From Sulfurimicrobium sp963779055 (GTDB lineage: Bacteria; Pseudomonadota; Gammaproteobacteria; Burkholderiales; Sulfuricellaceae): a DNA stretch of 64,000 nt. This document shows, in pieces, positions 38,194-47,234 of the stretch. The notes under the pieces were generated by a model. That model worked only from the letters and a program-made list of their open reading frames with translations. It had not been told where the DNA came from and searched no databases. The stretch is taken from positions 310,001-374,000 of the forward strand of contig CAVZWN010000002.1 in the NCBI GenBank assembly GCA_963779055.1, given 5' to 3'. Each line of letters begins with the position of its first letter. Positions within the stretch are counted from its first letter, which is position 1. A program made the position numbers and the translations under genes.

Positions 38194-38808
38194 ATGGCAT
38201 CCGCAAACGAAACATCCGAACCGCGCCCTCTTCTGACTGCCCAGGCATTCGCCGCAACCTTTAACCATCTGCTGCAAAGCCAGCCTTGGTCGCAGGAGCG
38301 TCTGCAGCGCCATGCCGGCAAAACGCTCCGGCTCAACCTGCCGCCCCTGCTGCTGCTTGTCAGCATTGAGACCGACGGCATGATTGCCGCCGCCCCGGAA
38401 GATTCCGAGCCCGACGCCACTCTTGGCGTTTCCCCGCTTGCCTTGCTGCACATGCTGTCTTCGCGCCCGACGCCGCAGGAGCTGGTGCACACTGCGGGCG
38501 ACGCGACGCTGGCGGTGGATTTCGGCAATATCCTGCAGAATCTGCGCTGGGATGCGGAAGAGGACCTGAGCAAGGTATTCGGCGACGTGCTGGGGCATCG
38601 CATGGCCAGCACCGGCGCGAGCCTGCTGGCCCACACGCGGCAGGCGGCGGAAAATCTGGCCGCCAATCTGGTCGAATACTGGACCGAGGAAAAGCCGCTG
38701 CTGGCCAAACGCCTGGATATCGAAGATTTTGTCCGGCAGGTGGACGCGGTGCGCGATGCTGCGAGCACGACTGGAAAAACGGGTGGAGCGGCTGAAACAA
38801 AGGAATAA
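38194..38808 (+). CDS. ubiJ: SCP2-domain ubiquinone biosynthesis accessory factor UbiJ
   Basis: A 204-residue protein with an SCP2 lipid-binding domain (about 25-125: HAGKTLRLNLPPL, DATLAVDFGNILQNL) and a long helical C-terminus. In E. coli the UbiJ family binds and organises hydrophobic intermediates in the Ubi complex. Position between ubiE and ubiB supports the name. Sequence conservation in this family is low, so the call depends partly on context. Confidence 0.85.
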   Translation: MASANETSEPRPLLTAQAFAATFNHLLQSQPWSQERLQRHAGKTLRLNLPPLLLLVSIETDGMIAAAPEDSEPDATLGVSPLALLHMLSSRPTPQELVHTAGDATLAVDFGNILQNLRWDAEEDLSKVFGDVLGHRMASTGASLLAHTRQAAENLAANLVEYWTEEKPLLAKRLDIEDFVRQVDAVRDAASTTGKTGGAAETKE

Positions 38809-38816
38809 TTCGTAAA

Positions 38817-40350
38817 ATGCGGCTGCTGCGCCTGATCAAGATTCTGCATGTGGTATTCCGCTTCGGTCTGGAAGAGTTTTTCCTCGGCCACGAACGCTTC
38901 CGCATATTGCGCCCGCTGGTCAGGCTGGCCCTGTTCTGGCGGCCGATCAAGGCGCCGCGCGCCGAGCGGCTGCGCCTGGCGCTGGAGGCGCTGGGGCCGA
39001 TTTTCGTCAAGTTCGGCCAGCTGCTTTCGACCCGCCGCGACCTGGTTCCGCTCGACCTTGCGGATGAGCTGGCCAAACTGCAGGACCGCGTGCCGCCTTT
39101 CCCTGCCGCCCAGGCGCTGGAAGTGTTGCGCAAGGTTTATGGCCGGCCGGTGAGCGAGGTATTTTCCGAATTCGACGAAGTGCCCATCGCATCCGCCTCG
39201 GTGGCCCAGGTTCATCTTGCGGTGCTCAAGAATGGCCGCCGCGCAGCGGTCAAAATCCTGCGCCCCGGCATCGCGCCGCTGATCGACAAGGATATCGACC
39301 TGCTGTATGTCGGCGGCAGCCTGATCGAAACCCTGTGGGCGGACGGAAGGCGCCTCAAGCCGCGCGAGGTGGTGGCGGAATTCGAGAAACATCTGCACGA
39401 CGAACTCGACCTGATGCGCGAGGCGGCCAGCGCCTCCCAGTTGCGCCGCAATTTCGAGGGATCGGACCTGCTGGTGGTGCCGGAAGTATTCTGGGATTAC
39501 TGCCATAGCGGGGTGATGGTGATGGAGTGGATGGACGGCACGCCCATCAGCCAGGTCGACAAACTGCGTGAGCTGGGGGTCAATATTCCCAAGCTGGCCT
39601 GCGCCGGGGTGGAAATTTTCTTCACCCAGGTCTTCCGCGACGGTTTTTTTCACGCCGACATGCACCCCGGCAACATCCTGGTGGCCCCAGACGGGCGCTA
39701 TATCGCGCTCGATTTCGGCATCATGGGCACGCTCACGGACGTGGACCGCAACTATCTGGCGCAGAACTTTCTGGCCTTTTTCCGCCGCGATTACAAACGC
39801 GTGGCGCAGGCGCATATCGAGTCCGGCTGGGCGCCGAAAGGCACCCGGGTGGACGAGTTCGAAGCGGCAATACGCGCGGTGTGCGAACCGGCATTCGACC
39901 GTCCGCTCAAGGAAATTTCCTTCGGGCGCGTGCTGCTGGGGCTGTTCCAGGCCTCGCGCCGCTTCAATGTAGAGATTCAGCCGCAGCTGGTATTGCTGCA
40001 GAAAACCCTGCTCAATATCGAGGGCCTGGGCCGCGAGCTCGACCCGGACCTCGACCTGTGGCAAACCGCCAAGCCTTATCTGGAGCGCTGGATGTCGGAA
40101 CAGGTCGGCTGGCGCGGGCTGGTGAATTCACTCAAGACCGAGGCGCCAAACTGGGCCGGACATCCTGCCGCAATTGCCGCGTCTGGCACATGCTGCCCTG
40201 AGCTACGATCATGAGGGTGCAATCCTGCGCCTGCGCATCGAGATGGAAGCCCGCGAGCGCCGCGAACAGCGCCGTTTCTGGCTGCTGGCGATATTGCTGA
40301 CCCTGGTTCTGCTGACGCAGTTGCTGCCGTGGGTGCTGCTGCCGGAATAG
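38817..40350 (+). CDS. ubiB: UbiB-family protein kinase-like ATPase, frameshifted near the C-terminus
   Basis: UbiB is a membrane-anchored atypical kinase-like ATPase needed for ubiquinone synthesis. Landmarks are KFGQLLSTRRDLVP, SASVAQVHLA, DMHPGNILVAPDG and ALDFGIMG. The first frame stops at 40214 after about 465 residues. The frame entered by skipping one G near 40157-40159 (in CTGGGCCGGACATC) continues with DILPQLPRLAHAALSYDHEG and ends with a hydrophobic helix and PWVLLPE at 40350. That gives about 510 residues and the two-helix C-terminal anchor typical of UbiB. An extra base is the simplest explanation. Confidence 0.88.
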
Positions 40351-40540
40351 AATTTAACCCGGATTGCCCATTAAGCTCCAACCCCTCCCAACCTCCCCTT
40401 GTGCGAGCATCCGCTACGCGGATTGCCTGCTTGACCCACTTCAGGGGAGGAGAGGCTGGCTCGGTTCTCCCCCTGACAAGGGGGAGTTAGAGGGGGTTTA
40501 AAGGCAAGCCCTGTCTATTGGAAATCCGGATTTGCCAATA
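40351..40540. repeat. Hairpin-rich repeat element between related 16-18 bp ends
   Basis: The gap after ubiB begins with AACCCGGATTGCCCAT (40356-40371) and ends with AAATCCGGATTTGCCAAT (40522-40539), related sequences in the same orientation. Between them are an inverted repeat CCTCCCCT / AGGGGAGG (40391-40450) and a tighter hairpin CTCCCCCT-GACA-AGGGGGAG (40467-40486), followed by GAGGGGGTTTAAAGGCAAG. A second copy of the hairpin-plus-tail is at 59430-59476. No gene is present. Confidence 0.55.
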
Positions 40541-40576
40541 AAATTGTGTTTAACCTGATCTGACCGGATTTACGCC

Positions 40577-42069
40577 ATGCTGCTCGGGTATCTCGTTCTC
40601 TATCTGCTGGTTTCCATCGGCATCGGCCTGTATGCCGCCACCCGGGTTCACAGTGCGCGCGATTATGTAGTCGCCGGCCGCCATCTGCCGCTGTATATCG
40701 TCACCGCCACGGTGTTCGCCACCTGGTTCGGCTCGGAAGCGGTGCTGGGGATCTCCGCAAAATTCGTTCAGGAAGGGCTCAGGGGCATCGTCGAAGATCC
40801 CTTTGGCGCCAGCATGTGCCTGATTCTGGTGGGCATGTTCTTCGCCGCCAAGCTGTACAAGCTGAATCTGCTGACCATCGCCGACTACTACCGTCAGCGT
40901 TACAACCGCACGGTGGAAATACTGACCGGGCTGGCGATCGTGACTTCCTATCTGGGCTGGGTTTCGGCCCAGATCATCGCTCTGGGGCTGGTTTTTTCCA
41001 TTGTCTCGGACGGCGCCATCTCAAACAGCCACGGCATGATCATCGGCGCGACGATCGTGCTGGTTTACACCCTGTTCGGCGGGCATGTGGTCAGTGGCGC
41101 TGACGGATTTTTTCCAGATGAGCATTATCGTGGTGGGCCTGCTGTATATCGCCTATCTGGTCAGCGACATGGCGGGCGGCGTCGGCAGGGTGGTGGAGCA
41201 TGCGCACACGGCAGGGAAATTCGAATTCTGGCCGGCGCTTGAAACCCGGGATGTGCTCGCCTTTGTCGCCGCGTGGGTCACCATGATGTTCGGCTCCATT
41301 CCCCAGCAGGACGTATTCCAGCGCGTGATGTCGGCGCGCAGCGGGAAAATAGCGGTGACGGGGGCGATTCTCGGGGGCCTGCTGTATTTTGCGTTCGCCT
41401 TCATTCCCCTGTTTCTGGCCTACTCCGCCAGTCTGGTGGACCCGGCCATGGTCGCGGGGCTGATCGAGAAGGATTCGCAGCTCATCCTGCCCAGCCTGAT
41501 TCTCAACCATATGCCGCTGCTGGCCCAGGTGATGTTTTTCGGCGCGCTGCTGTCGGCCATCATGAGCACGGCGAGCGGCACCCTGCTGGCACCATCGGTG
41601 ACCTTCACCGAGAACATCCTGAAAAACATCATCGGCCAGCAGAGCGACAGACATTTCCTGTGGACCATGCGTCTGGTGGTGGTGTGCTTTACGGTAATCG
41701 TCACCCTGTTTGCGCTCAAATCCAACGCGAGTATTTACGACATGGTGAGCAATGCCTACAAGGTGACGCTGGTGATGGCTTTCGTGCCCCTGGTGTTCGG
41801 GCTGTACTGGAAGCGCGCCAATACCCAGGGCGCCCTGTTCGCCATTGCCGCCGGGCTGACTAGCTGGTTGCTGCTGGAAATCTTCAATCCGGAGGGCTTG
41901 TGGCCGCCGCAACTGGTGGGTCTGCTGGCCAGTGTGGCCGGCATGCTGACCGGATCCTTACTGCCCCATTTTGTCGGAAAACCTACGCCGACACGAAACC
42001 GCTCACGCGGCACTGCATCATCATGCAGCGGCGGAAACGCACCATGTGAGCGATCACTCTCCCAGATAG
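40577..42069 (+). CDS. Sodium:solute symporter, two apparent frameshifts
   Basis: A second SSS-family permease (about 497 residues once repaired) with about 13 membrane helices. Frame 1 gives MLLGYLVLYLLVSIGIGLY through VLVYTLFGG; skipping one G near 41080-41082 joins it to MWSVALTDFFQMSIIVVGL, the expected continuation of the helix. The main frame then runs past the natural end, overlapping the convergent sat-cysC gene. Skipping one base near 41991 gives a His-rich tail (HETAHAALHHHAAAETHH) and a stop at 42067-42069, which fits better. The first break is well supported, the second moderately. The substrate is unknown. Confidence 0.75.
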
Positions 42070-43740
42070 CCTTCCGCCCTCAGCCGGGAAACAATGATTT
42101 CCATGGCTTCGCTTACCGATGTCGTGCCGGTATCGATGCTGATTTCCGGGGCATCCGGTGTTTCATAGGGGTCGCTCACGCCGGTGAATTCCTTGATGAT
42201 CCCGGCGCGGGCCTTGGCATACAGGCCCTTGGGGTCGCGCGCTTCGCAGACTTCCAGCGGTGTCGAGACATGGATCTCGAAAAACCCGCCCAGCGGCTCG
42301 ATCATGTCCCGCACTGCCTGCCGGGTTTCCCGGTAGGGCGCAATCGGTGCGCAGATGGCAATGCCGCCGTGGCGGGTGACTTCAGCGGCGACAAAGGCGA
42401 TGCGGCGGATATTCAGATCGCGGTCCGCATGGGAAAAAGTGAGCCCACTGGATAGCAGGGTGCGCACCACGTCGCCATCCAGCAGCGTGACCGGCCTGCC
42501 GGTCAGCTCCTGCAGTTTCAGCTCCAGGGCCTGCGAGATCGTGGTTTTGCCCGCGCCGGAAAGGCCGGTGAAGAATACGGTGAAACCGCGTTTGATCCGT
42601 TGCGGCATGCACTTGCGCAGCTCCGCCACGACCTCCGGAAAGGACGCCCATTCCGGGATGGCTTCGCGGCCTTCGAGAATGCGCTGCTGCAGTTCCTGCG
42701 AGGACAGGCTCAGCGTCTCTTGCCCGGGCGGCAGGTATTCCTCGGGCATGTACTGCGCCAGCTCCGGCACATAAAGCATGCGCGGAAAGATGATGGGCTC
42801 AACTCCGATCGAAGCAAAATATTCAGCCAGGGGCTGGATCTGCTCCGGCGCGAGCGCGTCGCTGCCGCGCCGGATTTCGCCGGGCCCGGCATCGCCGCCG
42901 ATGATGAAGTGGGTGCAGCCGAAATTACGCGCCACGATGGCGCGCCACAACACTTCCCGGGCACCTGCCGGACGCGGGCAGAGCGGCAGCAGCGAGAGGC
43001 TTGCCTGTCCCGGCGGGTAATGCGGCAACAGCGCCTGGTAGCAGCGCATGCGGGTGTAATGGTCCGGCGAAGCGGCTTCTCCCCCGATGGCCTGGATCAG
43101 CAGGGCGGCATCGTTCTCCAGGGCAACGTGGCGGGTGAACTCGAACTGCGCCCGGTGCATCACGTGATGGGGGTGGAAAGCCGCCACCCGGTCGCGTCCG
43201 GCCTGGGTGAAATGCTCCCGCACCGCTGCCGGGGTCAGGCGCAGCTCTGTGAAATCGTCGTGGCTCGGCAGGTTCAGGCCTTCCAGCGTGCCGCCCACAA
43301 AATATCTGCCGAGGTTTTGCAAAAAGGCGACACCGGGATGCCCGGCCTGATCCGAACCATAGACCTGCCGTGCTTCAAGCGCCTTGTCTGCCTGCCAGCA
43401 CTCACTTACGTGAAGAATGGCGAGCATCAGCGCCATTTGTGTCATTAAGGGCAACACGGCTGCCGGGTGCAAGCGCTTCGCTTACATCGAGAACGATGGG
43501 GATGGGCCAGAAAGTGCCGTCCATCAGGAACATGTCCGTCAGCACGCGCTGGTAATCCGCTTGCCCCATGTAGCCCTGCAATGGCGCCATCGCGCCATTA
43601 AGCAGCAGCTCCAGATCGCACAGCTGGCGCGGGTTCAGGGGCAGGGCGGGGAGGGTGGCGGCTTCGCCCAGTAATGCGTCGCGGCGCGCACCCTCAGCCA
43701 TAAGATTGAGCAGCTTGCCGCCGTAGGGGGAGATCAGCAT
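42054..43740 (-). CDS. Sulfate adenylyltransferase-like / adenylylsulfate kinase fusion, frameshifted, Sat half degenerate
   Basis: About 562 residues in two frames joined near 43419-43434: the N-part (MLISPYGGKLLNLM to RVALNDTNGA) and the rest from LMLAILHVSECWQ to the end. The C-terminal APS kinase (CysC) domain has Walker A GLSGAGKTT and the conserved DGDVVRTLLSSGLTFSHADRD, so it should phosphorylate APS to PAPS. The Sat domain lacks catalytic residues: the usual QTRNPxHRAHE segment reads HPHHVMHRAQFE, and GRDHAG reads GGDAGPG. I infer it is catalytically dead. From memory, a Thiobacillus denitrificans fusion behaved this way; unverified. Confidence 0.82.
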
Positions 43741-43742
43741 GT

Positions 43743-44717
43743 TCAGGATCGGCTCTCTTTGTCGAAGGCTGCCCGGAAGCTGGTCAGGAAGCGCGCCAGT
43801 TCGTTCTCGGGCAGATGATTGATACCGGCGGCAGCTTTGCGCCCGCCACCGCTCTCGAACTGGCGGCATAGTTCGTCAGCGCCACTGGGCCGCTCGCGCG
43901 GGGCACGCACGCTGACCAGATAGCCGCCGGACGCATTTTTTGTCAGCACGGCATGGGCGAGGCCGGGTTCATCCTGCGCCAGCCGGTTGCCGAATACGCC
44001 GCTGACGCGCCGTGCCCAGGGCTGATCCGGGAGCTGATAGACGCTGCTGCCCGGACAAACCTCGTTCCGGCTGGAGCGCCATCGCCAGCCCCATGTCTGT
44101 CGTATAGCCTTGTTGCAGAGGGTAAAAACGGATTCGGTGGCGATGAATTCGAACGGATCCTGATAATCATGCAGGCGGCGGTACAGTTCGGCAGGGTGAA
44201 AAAAGAGATCTGCCTCGCTGTCCCCATAGGCGTTGTAGTTGAGGCATTCTCCCAGTGCGCGCAGCATGCTCAATTGTGCTTCGGACAGGTTCAAAGGGGT
44301 GGCGGCAAGCCGGGCGCTGTCCGGCAGGCCATCGCCAAAAGCCGCTGCCACTGCCCAGGCACGAAAGCGGCCCGCCAGCATCTTGTCCACCAGCAGGCTG
44401 GTGCAGGTGGCGGGCGAGGGGTCGATTACGGCATGCAGCGCAGGGTGGCTGGGAATTTCACCGGCATAGTGATGATCCACATAAACGACCTTCACGCCCC
44501 GTGCGAGCAGGGTATGCAGGGCTTCGCGGTTCCTGTCGAGCGAAATATCGAGAACCGTGACCCGGTCGTTTGCCTGTGCCGGAACCCGCTTCAGCAGCCC
44601 GATGTCGCGCTTGACTCCGGTGACGAGCGTAGCGTCGCCGCAAGGCTCGGCGAGCCGCAACTGGTGCAGCGCGCAGATGCCGTCAGCATCGCCGTTGAAG
44701 ACATCGAAATTGGCCAT
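43743..44717 (-). CDS. DHH-family phosphoesterase
   Basis: About 324 residues. N-terminal DHH domain motifs are FNGDADGICAL, VLDISLD and DHHYAGE; the C-terminal DHHA1-type motif is GGGRKAAAGINHLP. Such proteins hydrolyse phosphodiesters or oligonucleotides with Mn2+. Start set at 44717 (MANFDVF); an ATG at 44735 is possible. Around 44061-44098 the frame reads TWGWRWRSSRN, while a neighbouring frame gives the more plausible DMGLAMALQPER, so two compensating single-base errors are likely. It sits 2 bases upstream of the sat-cysC gene, perhaps linked to sulfonucleotide turnover. Confidence 0.8.
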   Translation of the reverse strand: MANFDVFNGDADGICALHQLRLAEPCGDATLVTGVKRDIGLLKRVPAQANDRVTVLDISLDRNREALHTLLARGVKVVYVDHHYAGEIPSHPALHAVIDPSPATCTSLLVDKMLAGRFRAWAVAAAFGDGLPDSARLAATPLNLSEAQLSMLRALGECLNYNAYGDSEADLFFHPAELYRRLHDYQDPFEFIATESVFTLCNKAIRQTWGWRWRSSRNEVCPGSSVYQLPDQPWARRVSGVFGNRLAQDEPGLAHAVLTKNASGGYLVSVRAPRERPSGADELCRQFESGGGRKAAAGINHLPENELARFLTSFRAAFDKESRS

Positions 44718-44756
44718 AGGGCTGATATGATACACATCTTTGCGCCGGAATCAGCC

Positions 44757-45077
44757 ATGCCACAGCGTTCCCTGGAAGCCCTGCGCGACGCATTGCGGGA
44801 ATTTGCCGCTGCACGCGACTGGGAGCAGTATCACACCCCGAAAAACCTTGCCATGGCATTGATCGTCGAGGCAGCGGAGCTGGTCGAGCAGTTCCAGTGG
44901 CTGACGCCTGAGCAGAGCCAGAAGCTGGAGCCGGAGAAACTGGAAGCCGTGCGCCAGGAATGCGCCGATATCCTGATTTACCTCACCCGTTTTGCCGACA
45001 TGCTGGGCATCGATCTGCTCGATGCCGCGCAGGACAAACTGGTGATCAATGCCGCCAAATACCCGGCACCCGAATGA
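44757..45077 (+). CDS. MazG-like nucleotide pyrophosphohydrolase
   Basis: A 106-residue all-alpha NTP pyrophosphohydrolase of the RS21-C6/MazG type. The metal-binding helices carry IVEAAELVEQFQW (ExxE-type) and ECADILIYLTRFAD (ExxD). These enzymes clear non-canonical or excess dNTPs, often dCTP derivatives. I start at MPQRSLEAL; an ATG at 44727 would add ten residues. It is divergent from the DHH gene, with about 40 bases between starts. Confidence 0.82.
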   Translation: MPQRSLEALRDALREFAAARDWEQYHTPKNLAMALIVEAAELVEQFQWLTPEQSQKLEPEKLEAVRQECADILIYLTRFADMLGIDLLDAAQDKLVINAAKYPAPE

Positions 45078-45085
45078 AAAATGAT

Positions 45086-45205
45086 TAACCACGGAGAACA
45101 CGGAGGGCGCGGAGTAAACAAGGGATTGAACCTCGTTTGGCATTCACCTTGAGGTTGAGCCCATGCAAGACCCAAAATTGCTTCTCTCCGTGTTCTCCGT
45201 GGTTA
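45086..45205. repeat. 120-base element bounded by a perfect 20-bp inverted repeat
   Basis: TAACCACGGAGAACACGGAG (45086-45105) is matched exactly by its reverse complement at 45186-45205, with 80 bases between. It fills most of the gap between the MazG-like gene and the ferredoxin gene. The ends contain an internal repeat of CACGGAGA/CACGGAG. It resembles dispersed intergenic repeats of the ACCACGGAGAACACGGAG type. No gene lies inside. Confidence 0.75.
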
Positions 45206-45236
45206 GAATGCCTTATTTAAAAGGATGCAAAAAACC

Positions 45237-45545
45237 ATGAGTTACTTCGAGAAACACGTTTTTTTCTGCACCAACCAGCGCGAGGACGGCCAGCCCTGTT
45301 GCGCCAACCACGATGCCCAGGCGATGCGCGACCATGCCAAGGGACGGATCAAGAAACTGGACATGAACGGGCCGGGCAAGGTGCGCGTCAACAGCGCGGG
45401 CTGTCTGGACCGCTGCGGGGAAGGGCCGGTGCTGGTGATCTACCCGGAAGCGGTGTGGTACACCTATGTCGACCAGTCGGACATCGATGAAATCATCGAC
45501 AGCCACCTGATTGGAGGCCGGGCCGTTGATCGACTCAAGATCTGA
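45237..45545 (+). CDS. Thioredoxin-fold [2Fe-2S] ferredoxin
   Basis: A 102-residue protein of the thioredoxin-like ferredoxin (NuoE-like) family. Cysteines at FFCTNQ, PCC, AGCLDRCGEGP provide the 2Fe-2S ligands. The C-terminal YVDQSDIDEIIDSHL is typical of the (2Fe-2S) domain found in many proteobacteria. The redox partner is unknown. I prefer the ATG of MSYFEKH; an ATG four codons earlier sits directly on the AAAAGG ribosome site. Confidence 0.88.
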   Translation: MSYFEKHVFFCTNQREDGQPCCANHDAQAMRDHAKGRIKKLDMNGPGKVRVNSAGCLDRCGEGPVLVIYPEAVWYTYVDQSDIDEIIDSHLIGGRAVDRLKI

Positions 45546-45609
45546 ATTGAACCCGGATTGGCCATAGCGAAAGAGGCTTTAATTGTTTTTCAATATGGTA
45601 GACTAGACC

Positions 45610-45619
45610 AAGTCGACTT
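45610..45619. promoter_or_regulatory. Possible toxin-antitoxin operator palindrome
   Basis: AAGTCGACTT is a perfect 10-bp palindrome 19 bases before the antitoxin ATG. Antitoxins of this class repress their own operon through short palindromes, so this is a candidate; no direct evidence. Confidence 0.35.
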
Positions 45620-45637
45620 AGTTTATGTGGGTTTGTC

Positions 45638-45883
45638 ATGCAAACAGTAAATATCCATGAAGCCAAAACCCAGCTTTCGCGTTTGATTGAGCAGGCGGTG
45701 CAGGGGGAGTCCTTCATCATAGCCAAGGCAGGGAAGCCTCTGGTCAAGGTGACGCGGCTGGATGCGCCGTCAGCTCGACAAGTCCGCAGGCTGGGATTTA
45801 TGCCGGGCCAGATTAAGGTTCCAGATGATTTCGACAGCATGGGCAGCGGGAATGTCGAGCAATTTTTTAGTGGTGAAGAATGA
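45638..45883 (+). CDS. Phd/YefM-family antitoxin
   Basis: An 81-residue antitoxin. The N-terminal MQTVNIHEAKTQLSRLIEQ is the typical Phd/YefM DNA-binding domain (helix plus dimer strand, IIAKAGKPLVKV). The acidic C-terminus (PDDFDSMGSGNVEQFFSGEE) would wrap the toxin. Its stop overlaps the toxin ATG by 4 bases. It represses its own promoter in known cases. Confidence 0.9.
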   Translation: MQTVNIHEAKTQLSRLIEQAVQGESFIIAKAGKPLVKVTRLDAPSARQVRRLGFMPGQIKVPDDFDSMGSGNVEQFFSGEE

Positions 45884-46266
45884 AGCTGCTGCTGGATACG
45901 CATTTGCTATTGTGGGCGGCTGGATCGCCCAGCCTGCTGCCCTCAGCAGCACGTTCCCTGCTGGAAGATCCCCTGAACGAATTGCTTTTCAGTGCAGCCA
46001 GCTTTTGGGAAATTGCCATCAAAAACGGCCTTGGGCGATCTGATTTTCAAGTGGATGCAAGGGTGCTGCGCCGTGGATTGCTGGACAATGGTTATCAGGA
46101 ATTGGCAATTAGCAGCGAGCACGCGGTTTTCATCGATAGTCTGCCTCCTCTCCATAAAGACCCCTTTGACCGTATGCTGGTTGCACAGGCAACCGTCGAG
46201 GGCATTATCCTGTTGACGGCGGATGCCTTGGTGGCGCAGTACCCAGGCCCGGTCCGGCAGGTCTAG
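45880..46266 (+). CDS. PIN-domain toxin (VapC-type ribonuclease)
   Basis: A 128-residue PIN ribonuclease. Acidic active-site residues appear in LLLDTHLLLWAAG (first Asp), ASFWEIAIK (Glu) and KDPFDRMLVAQATVEG (Asp), ending LLTADALVAQYPG. It would cleave tRNA or rRNA when unbound. The pair lies between the ferredoxin and the NodI-type ATPase. Confidence 0.88.
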   Translation: MKLLLDTHLLLWAAGSPSLLPSAARSLLEDPLNELLFSAASFWEIAIKNGLGRSDFQVDARVLRRGLLDNGYQELAISSEHAVFIDSLPPLHKDPFDRMLVAQATVEGIILLTADALVAQYPGPVRQV

Positions 46267-46307
46267 TTTGATCTCGCGCGCGGCACCTGTTTTTTGGTAA
46301 CCAGTCG

Positions 46308-47234
46308 ATGACTTTGAGAGTAAATGAAAATTTGTCGGCCGTTCTTTCCGCTAATAATCTACGCAAGCGCTATGGTTGCAGCGAAGTGGTCGCGGGTCTT
46401 GATCTGGCGCTGGCGCCGGGCGAGTGTTTCGGCCTGCTCGGCCCCAACGGCGCGGGCAAAACTACCACGCTGCGGCTGCTGCTGGGCCTGACCCGGCCGG
46501 ACGGCGGCTCGATTTCGCTGCTGGGTTTGCCGGTGCCGCAGCAGGCACGCGAGGCGCGGCTCAAGGTCGGCGTGGTGCCGCAAATGGACAGCCTCGACCC
46601 GGATTTCACCGTGACGGAAAACCTGATGGTCTATGGACGTTATTTCGGCCTGAAAGACCATGAGATCCGCGCACGCATTCCTGCCCTGCTTGAATTTGCC
46701 GAGCTGGAGAGCAAGGCGGAGGCCAGTATCGAATCGCTCTCCGGCGGCATGAAACGGCGCCTGACCCTGGCACGCGCGCTGGTCAACGACCCCGACGTGA
46801 TCTTTCTCGACGAGCCCACCACCGGCCTCGACCCGCAGGCGCGCCACATGATGTGGCAGCGGCTGAGAAGACTGCTGGCGGCGGGTAAGACCATCCTGCT
46901 CACCACCCACTTCATGGAAGAGGCCGAGCGCCTGTGCGACCGCCTGCTGATCATGGACAAGGGCGTGGCGATTACCACTGGCGCCCCGCGCGACCTGATC
47001 GCCGAGCATATCGAGCCGCATGTGGTGGAAATCTACGGCGGAGAAGGGAAGCCGGATTGCTCGGGCCTGTGCCAGCGCCAGGAACAGGTGGGGGAAACCC
47101 TGTTTTGCTACACCGCCGATCCTCATGACCTGCTGGAGCGCTTGCAGCAACAGTGCGAATTGCGCTATCTGCATCGCCCTTCAAACCTGGAGGACGTATT
47201 TCTGAAGCTGACCGGGCGGGAGCTGCGGGAATGA
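46308..47234 (+). CDS. NodI-family ABC transporter ATP-binding protein
   Basis: A 308-residue ABC ATPase. Walker A GPNGAGKTTTL, signature LSGGMKRRL, Walker B VIFLDEPTTGLD and the switch His in TTHFMEEAE are intact. The sequence is closest in my reading to the NodI branch of ABC-2 exporters. The permease follows with an ATGA overlap. In non-nodulating betaproteobacteria the cargo is unknown; the polysaccharide locus downstream makes a glycolipid cargo plausible. Confidence 0.88.
   Translation: MTLRVNENLSAVLSANNLRKRYGCSEVVAGLDLALAPGECFGLLGPNGAGKTTTLRLLLGLTRPDGGSISLLGLPVPQQAREARLKVGVVPQMDSLDPDFTVTENLMVYGRYFGLKDHEIRARIPALLEFAELESKAEASIESLSGGMKRRLTLARALVNDPDVIFLDEPTTGLDPQARHMMWQRLRRLLAAGKTILLTTHFMEEAERLCDRLLIMDKGVAITTGAPRDLIAEHIEPHVVEIYGGEGKPDCSGLCQRQEQVGETLFCYTADPHDLLERLQQQCELRYLHRPSNLEDVFLKLTGRELRE

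Noticed and set aside
37446..40064. An 872-codon minus-strand frame across ubiE, ubiJ and ubiB
   Set aside because: Antisense shadow of three recognised genes; its His/Gln/Arg-rich translation is typical of a wrong frame.
40140..41100. Programmed ribosomal frameshifting in ubiB and the symporter
   Set aside because: No slippery heptamer or downstream structure at the shift points, and orthologues are read in one frame; single-base errors explain both.
41942..42455. C-terminal extension of the second symporter through the sat-cysC region
   Set aside because: The extension is antisense to the conserved APS kinase domain, and a neighbouring frame gives a short plausible tail ending at 42069.
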